Assembly: GCA_963921935.1 (NCBI GenBank) | Contig: OY998180.1 | Coordinates: 48,739,731-48,803,730 of the forward strand | Source of the DNA: Galeruca laticollis | Lineage: Eukaryota > Arthropoda > Insecta > Coleoptera > Chrysomelidae | Length of the DNA stretch: 64,000 bases | Direction of reading: 5' to 3' | In this document: positions 54,064 to 64,000 of the stretch, piece after piece | Layout of the letters: each line of letters starts with the position of its first letter | How positions within the stretch are numbered: position 1 is the stretch's first letter | Translations under genes and position numbers: made by a program | Notes under the pieces: model-generated | Seen by the model: the letters and a program-made list of their open reading frames with translations, nothing else | Told to the model about the DNA's origin: nothing | Database searches by the model: none

Positions 54064-57000
54064 GGAAGACTTGGAGACTTCATTTTCGGTATAGAGCATA
54101 TACGATGCGTGAAATCTCAAAAAATACACTAAATAAAAAATTGCCTTTCGGGGGTGGCTACCCTTATTTTTGGAAAAAATGTAATTCCAACGACGTCATC
54201 GGTTTCCTTGAGTTTTTTTATGTACGGCCCTCAATTTTCACAATTTTATCTTAAACATGAAATTTTTCTTAAGTATGGACATTGACAAATTTTCAAAGAA
54301 TATGCGTTGTTTCTGGATCTTGGGTCACTCTGTTATATAAGAAACTGGAAGACATGGAGACTTCATTTTCGGGATAGGGCATATACGATGCGTGAAATGT
54401 CAAAAAAATACAAAAAATAAAAAATTCCCTTTCGGGGGTGGTTTTTTTGGGGGGTGGCCACCCTTATTTTAGAAAAAAATGAAATTCCAACGACGTCATC
54501 GGTTTCCTTGAGTTTTTTTATGTACGGCCCTAAATTTTCATAATTTTATCATAAACTTGAAATTTTTCTCACGTAAGTACTATGACAAAATTTCAGAGAA
54601 AATGCGATGATTCTGGATCTTGGGTCACTCTGTTATATAAGAAACTGGAAGACTTGGAGACTTCATTTTCGGTATAGAGCATATACGAGGCGTGAAATCT
54701 CAAAAAAATACACTAAATAAAAACTTCCCTTTCGGGGGTGGTTTTTTTGGGGAGTGGCTACCCTTATTTTTGGAAAAAATGAAATTCCAACGACGTCATC
54801 GGTTTCCTTGAATTTTTTTATGTACGGCCCTCAATTTTCACAGTTTTATCTTAAACTTGAAACTTTTAAGTATGGACATTGACAAATTTTCAAAGAATAT
54901 GCGTTGATTCTGGATCTTGGGTCACTCTGTTATATAAGAAACTGGAAGACTTGGAGACTTCATTTTCGGGATAGAGTATATACGATGCGTGAAATCTCAA
55001 AAAAAACACTAAATAAAAAATTCCCTTTCGGGGGTGGTTTTTTTGGGGGTTGCTACCCTTATTTTTGGAAAAAATGAAATTCCAACGACGTCATCGGTTT
55101 CCTTGAATTTTTTATGTACGGCTCTAAATTTTCATAATTTTATCATAAACTTGAAATTTTTCTCACGTAAGTACTTTGACAAAATTTCAGAGTAAATGCG
55201 ATGATTCTGGATCTTGGGTCACTCTGTTATATAAGAAACGGGAAGACATGGGGACTTCATTCTCGGGATAGAACATATACGATGCGTGAAATCTCAAAAA
55301 AATACACTAAATAAAAAATTCCCTTTCGGGGGTGGTTTTTTTGGGGAGTGGCTACCCTTATTTTTGGAAAAAATGAAATTCCAATGACGTCATCGGTTTC
55401 CTTGAGTTTTTTTATGTACGGCCCTCAATTTTCACAGTTTTACCTTAAACTTGAAATTTTTCTTAAGTCTGGACATTGACAAATTTTCAAAGAATATACG
55501 TTGATTCTGGATCTTGGGTCACTCTGTTATAAAAGAAACGGGAAGACATGGAGACTTCATTTTCGGGATAGAGCATATACGATCCGTGAAATCTCAAAAA
55601 AATACACTAAATAAAAAATTCCCTTTCGAGGGTGGTTTTTTGGGGGGTGGCTACCCTTATTTTTGGAAAAAATGAAATTCCAACGACGTCATCGGTTTCC
55701 TTGAGTTTTTTTTATGTACGGCCCTAAATTTTCATAATTTTATCATAAACTTGAAATTTTTCTCACGTATGGACATTGACAAAATTTCAGAGAAAATGCG
55801 ATGATTCTGGATCTTGGGTCACTCTGTTATATAAGAAACGGGAAGACATGGAGACTTCATTTTCGGGATAGAGCATATACGATGCGTGAAATCTCAAAAA
55901 AATACACTAAGTGAGAAATTCCCTTTCGGGGGTGGTTTTTTTGGGGGGTGGCTACCCTTATTTTTGGAAAAAATGAAATTCCAACGACGTCATCGGTTTC
56001 CTTGAGTTTTTTTTATGGACGGCCCTAAATTTTCATAATTTTATCATAAACTTGAAATTTTTCTCACGTATGGACATTGACAAAATTTCAGAGAAAATGC
56101 GATGATTCTGGATCTTGGGTCACTCTGTTATATAAGAAACGGGAAGACATGGAGACTTCATTTTCGGGATAGAGCATATACGATGCGTGAAATGTCAAAA
56201 AAATACACAAAATAAAAAATTCCTGTTCGGGGGTGGTTTTTTTGGGGGATGGCCACCCTTATTTTTGAAAAAAATGGAATTCCAACGACGTCATCGGTTT
56301 CCTTGAGTTTTTTTATGTACGGCCCTTAATTTTCATAATTTTATCATAAACTTGAAATTTTTCTCACGTATGGACATTGACAAAATTTCAGGGGAAATTC
56401 GATGATTCTGGATCTTGGGTCACTCTGTTATAAAAGAAACGGGAAGACATGGAGACTTCATTTACGGGATAGAGCATATACGATCCGTGAAATCTCAAAA
56501 AAATACACTAAATAAAAAATTCCCTTTCGGGGGTGGCTACCCGTATTTTTGGAAAAAATGAAATTCCAACGACTTCATCGGTTTCCTTGAATTTTTTTAT
56601 GTACGGTTCTCAATTTTCACAGTTTTATCTTGAACTTGAAATTTTTCTTAAGTATGGACATGACAAATTTTCAAAGAATATGCGTTGATTCTGGATCTTG
56701 GGTCACTCTGTTATATAAGAAACTGGAAGACTTGGAGACTTCATTTTCGGGATAGAGCATATACGATGCGTGAAATCTCAAAAAAATACACTAAATAAAA
56801 AATTCCCTTTCGGGGGTGGCTACCCGTATTTTTGGAAAAAATTAAATTCCAACGACTTCATCGGTTTCCTTGAATTTTTTTATGTACGGTCCTCAATTTT
56901 CACAGTTTTATCTTGAACTTGAAATTTTTCTTAAGTATGGACATGACAAATTTTCAAAGAATATGCGTTGATTCTGGATCTTGGGTCACTCTGTTATATA

Positions 57001-60000
57001 AGAAACTGGAAGACTTGGAGACTTCATTTTCGGGATAGAGCATATACGATGCGTGAAATCTCAAAAAAATCCACTAAATAAAAAATTCCCTTTCGGGGGT
57101 GGTTTTTTTGGGGGGTGGCTACCCTTATTTTTGGAAAAAATGAAATTCCAACGACGTCATCGGTTTCCTTGAGTTTTTTTATGTACGGCCCTCAATTTTC
57201 ACAATTTTATCTTAAACATGAAATTTTTCTTAAGTATGGACATTGACAAATTTTCAAAGAATATGCGTTGATTCTGGATCTTGGGTCACTCTGTTATATA
57301 AGAAACTGGAAGACATGGAGACTTCATTTTCGGGATAGGGCATATACGATGCGTGAAATATCAAAAAAATACAAAAAATAAAAAATTCCATTTCGGGGGT
57401 GGTTATTTTGGGGGGTGGCCACCCTTATTTTCGAAAAAAATGAAATTCCAACGACGTCATCGGTTTCCTTGAGTTTTTTTATGTAGGGCCCTAAATTTTC
57501 ATAATTTTATCATAAACTTGAAATTTTTCTCACGTAAGTACTTTGACAAAATTTCAGAGTAAATGCGATGATTCTGGATCTTGGGTCACTCTGTTATATA
57601 AGAAACGGGAAGACATGGGGACTTCATTCTCGGGATAGAACATATACGATGCGTGAAATCTCAAAAAAATACACTAAATAAAAAATTCCCTTTCGGGGGT
57701 GGTTTTTTTGGGGAGTGGCTACCCTTATTTTTGGAAAAAATGAAATTCCAATGACGTCATCGGTTTCCTTGAGTTTTTTTATGTACGGCCCTCAATTTTC
57801 ACAGTTTTACCTTAAACTTGAAATTTTTCTTAAGTCTGGACATTGACAAATTTTCAAAGAATATACGTTGATTCTGGATCTTGGGTCACTCTGTTATAAA
57901 AGAAACGGGAAGACATGGAGACTTCATTTTCGGGATAGAGCATATACGATCCGTGAAATCTCAAAAAAATACACTAAATAAAAAATTCCCTTTCGAGGGT
58001 GGTTTTTTGGGGGGTGGCTACCCTTATTTTTGGAAAAAATGAAATTCCAACGACGTCATCGGTTTCCTTGAGTTTTTTTTATGTACGGCCCTAAGTTTTC
58101 ATAATTTTATCATAAACTTGAAATTTTTCTCACGTATGGACATTGACAAAATTTCAGAGAAAATGCGATGATTCTGGATCTTGGGTCACTCTGTTATATA
58201 AGAAACGGGAAGACATGGGGACTTCATTTTCATGATAGAGCATATACGATGCGTGAAATCTCAAAAAAGTACACTAAATAAAAAATTCCCTTTCGGGGGT
58301 GGTTTTTTTGGGGGGTGGCTACCCTTATTTTTGCAAAAAATGAAATTCCAACGACGTCATCGGTTTCCTTGAATTTTTTTATGTACGGCCCTCAATTTTC
58401 ACAGTATTATCTTAAACTTGAAATTTTTCTTAAGTATGGACATTGACAAATTTTCAAAGAATATTCGTTGATTCTGGATCTTGGGTCACTCTGTTATATA
58501 ATAAAAGAAACTGGAAGACTTGGAGACTTCATTTTCGGTATAGAGCATATACGATGCGTGAAATCTCAAAAAATACACTAAATAAAAAATTGCCTTTCGG
58601 GGGTGGCTACCCTTATTTTTGGAAAAAATGTAATTCCAACGACGTCATCGGTTTCCTTGAGTTTTTTTATGTACGGCCCTCAATTTTCACAATTTTATCT
58701 TAAACATGAAATTTTTCTTAAGTATGGACATTGACAAATTTTCAAAGAATATGCGTTGTTTCTGGATCTTGGGTCACTCTGTTATATAAGAAACTGGAAG
58801 ACATGGAGACTTCATTTTCGGGATAGGGCATATACGATGCGTGAAATGTCAAAAAAATACAAAAAATAAAAAATTCCCTTTCGGGGGTGGTTTTTTTGGG
58901 GGGTGGCCACCCTTATTTTAGAAAAAAATGAAATTCCAACGACGTCATCGGTTTCCTTGAGTTTTTTTATGTACGGCCCTAAATTTTCATAATTTTATCA
59001 TAAACTTGAAATTTTTCTCACGTAAGTACTATGACAAAATTTCAGAGAAAATGCGATGATTCTGGATCTTGGGTCACTCTGTTATATAAGAAACTGGAAG
59101 ACTTGGAGACTTCATTTTCGGTATAGAGCATATACGAGGCGTGAAATATCAAAAAAATACACTAAATAAAAACTTCCCTTTCGGGGGTGGTTTTTTTGGG
59201 GAGTGGCTACCCTTATTTTTGGAAAAAATGAAATTCCAACGACGTCATCGGTTTCCTTGAATTTTTTTATGTACGGCCCTCAATTTTCACAGTTTTATCT
59301 TAAACTTGAAACTTTTAAGTATGGACATTGACAAATTTTCAAAGAATATGCGTTGATTCTGGATCTTGGGTCACTCTGTTATATAAGAAACGGGAAGACA
59401 TGGAGACTTCATTTTCGGGATAGAGCATATACGATGCGTGAAATCTCAAAAAAATACACTAAGTGAGAAATTCCCTTTCGGGGGTGGTTTTTTTGGGGGG
59501 TGGCTACCCTTATTTTTGGAAAAAATGAAATTCCAACGACGTCATCGGTTTCCTTGAGTTTTTTTTATGGACGGCCCTAAATTTTCATAATTTTATCATA
59601 AACTTGAAATTTTTCTCACGTATGGACATTGACAAAATTTCAGAGAAAATGCGATGATTCTGGATCTTGGGTCACTCTGTTATATAAGAAACGGGAAGAC
59701 ATGGAGACTTCATTTTCGGGATAGAGCATATACGATGCGTGAAATGTCAAAAAAATACACAAAATAAAAAATTCCCGTTCGGGGGTGGTTTTTTTGGGGG
59801 ATGGCCACCCTTATTTTTGAAAAAAATGGAATTCCAACGACGTCATCGGTTTCCTTGAGTTTTTTTATGTACGGCCCTTAATTTTCATAATTTTATCATA
59901 AACTTGAAATTTTTCTCACGTATGGACATTGACAAAATTTCAGGGGAAATTCGATGATTCTGGATCTTGGGTCACTCTGTTATAAAAGAAACGGGAAGAC

Positions 60001-63000
60001 ATGGAGACTTCATTTACGGGATAGAGCATATACGATCCGTGAAATCTCAAAAAAATACACTAAATAAAAAATTCCCTTTCGGGGGTGGCTACCCGTATTT
60101 TTGGAAAAAATGAAATTCCAACGACTTCATCGGTTTCCTTGAATTTTTTTATGTACGGTTCTCAATTTTCACAGTTTTATCTTGAACTTGAAATTTTTCT
60201 TAAGTATGGACATGACAAATTTTCAAAGAATATGCGTTGATTCTGGATCTTGGGTCACTCTGTTATATAAGAAACTGGAAGACTTGGAGACTTCATTTTC
60301 GGGATAGAGCATATACGATGCGTGAAATCTCAAAAAAATACACTAAATAAAAAATTCCCTTTCGGGGGTGGCTACCCGTATTTTTGGAAAAAATTAAATT
60401 CCAACGACTTCATCGGTTTCCTTGAATTTTTTTATGTACGGTCCTCAATTTTCACAGTTTTATCTTGAACTTGAAATTTTTCTTAAGTATGGACATGACA
60501 AATTTTCAAAGAATATGCGTTGATTCTGGATCTTGGGTCACTCTGTTATATAAGAAACTGGAAGACTTGGAGACTTCATTTTCGGGATAGAGCATATACG
60601 ATGCGTGAAATCTCAAAAAAATCCACTAAATAAAAAATTCCCTTTCGGGGGTGGTTTTTTTGAGGGGTGGCTACCCTTATTTTTGGAAAAAATGAAATTC
60701 CAACGACGTCATCGGTTTCCTTGAGTTTTTTTATGTACGGCCCTCAATTTTCACAATTTTATCTTAAACATGAAATTTTTCTTAAGTATGGACATTGACA
60801 AATTTTCAAAGAATATGCGTTGATTCTGGATCTTGGGTCACTCTGTTATATAAGAAACTGGAAGACATGGAGACTTCATTTTCGGGATAGGGCATATACG
60901 ATGCGTGAAATATCAAAAAAATACAAAAAATAAAAAATTCCCTTTCGGGGGTGGTTATTTTGGGGGGTGGCCACCCTTATTTTCGAAAAAAATGAAATTC
61001 CAACGACGTCATCGGTTTCCTTGAGTTTTTTTATGTAGGGCCCTAAATTTTCATAATTTTATCATAAACTTGAAATTTTTCTCACGTAAGTACTTTGACA
61101 AAATTTCAGAGAAAATGCGATGATTCTGGATCTTGGGTCACTCTGTTATATAAGAAACTGGAAGACTTGGAGACTTCATTTTCGGTATAGAGCATATACG
61201 AGGCGTGAAATCTCAAAAAAATACACTAAATAAAAACTTCCCTTTCGGGGGTGGTTTTTTTGGGGAGTGGCTACCCTTATTTTTGGAAAAAATGAAATTC
61301 CAACGACGTCATCGGTTTCCTTGAATTTTTTTATGTACGGCCCTCAATTTTCACAGTTTTATCTTAAACTTGAAATTTTTCTTAAGTCTGGACATTGACA
61401 AATTTTCAAAGAATATACGTTGATTCTGGATCTTGGGTCACTCTGTTATAAAAGAAACGGGAAGACATGGAGACTTCATTTTCGGGATAGAGCATATACG
61501 ATCCGTGAAATCTCAAAAAAATACACTAAATAAAAAATTCCCTTTCGAGGGTGGTTTTTTGGGGAGTGGCTACCCTTATTTTTGGAAAAAATGAAATTCC
61601 AACGACGTCATCGGTTTCCTTGAATTTTTTTATGTACGGCCCTCAATTTTCACAGTTTTATCTTAAACTTGAAATTTTTCTTAAGTATGGACATTGACAA
61701 ATTTTCAAAGAATATGCGTTGATTCTGGATCTTGGGTCACTCTGTTATATAAGAAACTGGAAGACTTGGAGACTTCATTTTCGGGATAGAGTATATACGA
61801 TGCGTGAAATCTCAAAAAAAAAACACTAAATAAAAAATTCCCTTTCGGGGGTGGTTTTTTTGGGGGTTGCTACCCTTATTTTTGGAAAAAATGAAATTCC
61901 AACGACGTCATCGGTTTCCTTGAATTTTTTATGTACGGCTCTAAATTTTCATAATTTTATCATAAACTTGAAATTTTTCTCACGTAAGTACTTTGACAAA
62001 ATTTCAGAGTAAATGCGATGATTCTGGATCTTGGGTCACTCTGTTATATAAGAAACGGGAAGACATGGGGACTTCATTCTCGGGATAGAACATATACGAT
62101 GCGTGAAATCTCAAAAAAATACACTAAATAAAAAATTCCCTTTCGGGGGTGGTTTTTTTGGGGAGTGGCTACCCTTATTTTTGGAAAAAATGAAATTCCA
62201 ATGACGTCATCGGTTTCCTTGAGTTTTTTTATGTACGGCCCTCAATTTTCACAGTTTTACCTTAAACTTGAAATTTTTCTTAAGTCTGGACATTGACAAA
62301 TTTTCAAAGAATATACGTTGATTCTGGATCTTGGGTCACTCTGTTATAAAAGAAACGGGAAGACATGGAGACTTCATTTTCGGGATAGAGCATATACGAT
62401 CCGTGAAATCTCAAAAAAATACACTAAATAAAAAATTCCCTTTCGAGGGTGGTTTTTTGGGGGGTGGCTACCCTTATTTTTGGAAAAAATGAAATTCCAA
62501 CGACGTCATCGGTTTCCTTGAGTTTTTTTTATGTACGGCCCTAAGTTTTCATAATTTTATCATAAACTTGAAATTTTTCTCACGTATGGACATTGACAAA
62601 ATTTCAGAGAAAATGCGATGATTCTGGATCTTGGGTCACTCTGTTATATAAGAAACGGGAAGACATGGGGACTTCATTTTCATGATAGAGCATATACGAT
62701 GCGTGAAATCTCAAAAAAGTATACTAAATAAAAAATTCCCTTTCGGGGGTGGTTTTTTTGGGGGGTGGCTACCCTTATTTTTGCAAAAAATGAAATTCCA
62801 ACGACGTCATCGGTTTCCTTGAATTTTTTTATGTACGGCCCTCAATTTTCACAGTATTATCTTAAACTTGAAATTTTTCTTAAGTATGGACATTGACAAA
62901 TTTTCAAAGAATATTCGTTGATTCTGGATCTTGGGTCACTCTGTTATATAATAAAAGAAACTGGAAGACTTGGAGACTTCATTTTCGGTATAGAGCATAT

Positions 63001-64000
63001 ACGATGCGTGAAATCTCAAAAAATACACTAAATAAAAAATTGCCTTTCGGGGGTGGCTACCCTTATTTTTGGAAAAAATGTAATTCCAACGACGTCATCG
63101 GTTTCCTTGAGTTTTTTTATGTACGGCCCTCAATTTTCACAATTTTATCTTAAACATGAAATTTTTCTTAAGTATGGACATTGACAAATTTTCAAAGAAT
63201 ATGCGTTGTTTCTGGATCTTGGGTCACTCTGTTATATAAGAAACTGGAAGACATGGAGACTTCATTTTCGGGATAGGGCATATACGATGCGTGAAATATC
63301 AAAAAAATACAAAAAATAAAAAATTCCCTTTCGGGGGTGGTTTTTTTGGGGGGTGGCCACCCTTATTTTAGAAAAAAATGAAATTCCAACGACGTCATCG
63401 GTTTCCTTGAGTTTTTTTATGTACGGCCCTAAATTTTCATAATTTTATCATAAACTTGAAATTTTTCTCGCGTAAGTACTTTGACAAAATTTCAGAGAAA
63501 ATGCGATGATTCTGGATCTTGGGTCACTCTGTTATATAAGAAACTGGAAGACTTGGAGACTTCATTTTCGGTATAGAGCATATACGAGGCGTGAAATCTC
63601 AAAAAAATACACTAAATAAAAACTTCCCTTTCGGGGGTGGTTTTTTTGGAGAGTGGCTACCCTTATTTTTGGAAAAAATGAAATTCCAACGACGTCATCG
63701 GTTTCCTTGAATTTTTTTATGTACGGCCCTCAATTTTCACAGTTTTATCTTAAACTTGAAACTTTTAAGTATGGACATTGACAAATTTTCAAAGAATATG
63801 CGTTGATTCTGGATCTTGGGTCACTCTGTTATATAAGAAACTGGAAGACTTGGAGACTTCATTTTCGGGATAGAGTATATACGATGCGTGAAATCTCAAA
63901 AAAAACACTAAATAAAAAATTCCCTTTCGGGGGTGGTTTTTTTGGGGGTTGCTACCCTTATTTTTGGAAAAAATGAAATTCCAACGACGTCATCGGTTTC

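Larger units (their letters stand above)
1..64000. repeat. Tandem satellite array, ~299-bp monomer, 217 copies
   Basis: The entire window is a head-to-tail array of one AT-rich monomer. Each unit, read from GACGTC, holds in order: GACGTCATCGG; a T-tract and TACGGCCCT; an AT-rich stretch with several A/T tracts; TGGACNTTGACAAA; a conserved box with GGATCTTGGGTCACTC; TATATAAG or TATAAAAG; TTCATTTTCGGGATAG; CATATACGATGCGTGAAAT; an A-tract; a G-rich island; ACCCTTATTTTT; and GAAATTCCAAC. Full units are 297-301 bp. Deletion forms are 280-288 bp and 265-267 bp. No unit is inverted and no unique DNA interrupts the array. Since 299 is not a multiple of 3 and stops occur in all frames, it is not a coding repeat. 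I do not recognise it as a named satellite family. Confidence 0.98.
52406..64000. repeat. Satellite domain 8 (monomers 179-217), 8.9-kb superunit
   Basis: Monomer starts: 52406, 52705, 53005, 53304, 53603, 53904, 54192, 54492, 54792, 55087, 55386, 55685, 55986, 56287, 56571, 56854, 57153, 57453, 57753, 58052, 58353, 58641, 58941, 59241, 59538, 59839, 60123, 60406, 60705, 61005, 61305, 61604, 61904, 62203, 62502, 62803, 63091, 63391, 63691, and a partial unit from 63986. The run about 52190-55101 recurs at 61089-64000 (offset 8899 bp, 30 monomers). Inside the superunit, 53046-54940 recurs at 57495-59389 (4449 bp), 55838 to about 57530 recurs at 59390 to about 61082 (3552 bp), and 52790-53770 recurs at about 54873-55850 (2082 bp). 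Confidence 0.9.

Noticed and set aside
1..64000. CRISPR-like direct repeats
   Set aside because: The repeats are contiguous ~299-bp units with no unique spacers, in a eukaryotic-type satellite.
1..64000. tRNA-derived satellite or internal RNA polymerase III promoter
   Set aside because: No B-box resembling GGTTCGANTCC with a correctly placed A box; no cloverleaf could be drawn around the conserved box.
1..64000. Heat-shock element (GAANNTTC) as in human satellite III
   Set aside because: The candidate GAAATTCC has one base, not two, between GAA and TTC, and no array of three pentamers is present.
1..64000. Intact transposable element insertions in the array
   Set aside because: I found no segment foreign to the monomer except the two 23-bp telomeric patches; all other length changes are small indels or whole-monomer copy changes.

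Overview
The whole window is one uninterrupted tandem satellite array. I see no protein gene, tRNA, rRNA, intact transposon or CRISPR. The monomer is AT-rich and about 299 bp long. Using the AatII-type hexamer GACGTC as the arbitrary start of each unit, I count 217 complete monomers plus a 15-bp partial one at the right edge. The mean length is about 295 bp because several recurrent deletion forms exist. All monomers are in the same head-to-tail orientation.

The source is eukaryotic and most likely an insect or other arthropod. Two monomers carry an exact patch of the arthropod telomere repeat TTAGG (27896-27918 and 28162-28184). Higher-order repeat (HOR) structure and the megabase-style homogeneity suggest pericentromeric, centromeric or other heterochromatin, but the window contains no unique sequence to place it. 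The species cannot be named from this sequence.

Layout, using monomer variants as markers: 1-13391 is a left domain with 1.5-kb and 5.4-kb HOR periods. 13392-17470 is rich in 283-bp deletion monomers, with 1183- and 1448-bp duplications. 17471-26480 is a domain with a 5.52-kb HOR period and a 32-bp-deletion monomer. 26481-28477 holds the telomeric patches. 28478-38822 has a 2946-bp duplication. 38823-44715 has an 1181-bp duplication and a 905-bp block nearly identical to one 18.2 kb upstream. 44716-52405 has a very recent 3553-bp (12-monomer) duplication followed by an 883-bp trimer duplication. 52406-64000 has an 8899-bp (30-monomer) superunit with nested 2082-, 3552- and 4449-bp duplications.

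The most interesting non-HOR signal lies inside the monomer. Nearly every copy carries a TATA box (TATATAAG or TATAAAAG), and most carry an insect-type initiator (TCATTT or TCATTC) whose A lies exactly 31 bp downstream of the first T. About half of the forms also carry AATAAA followed by a GT-rich tract. The sequence therefore looks like a tandemly repeated core promoter with a polyadenylation-like signal, reminiscent of a retroelement LTR. Whether it is transcribed cannot be decided from sequence alone.
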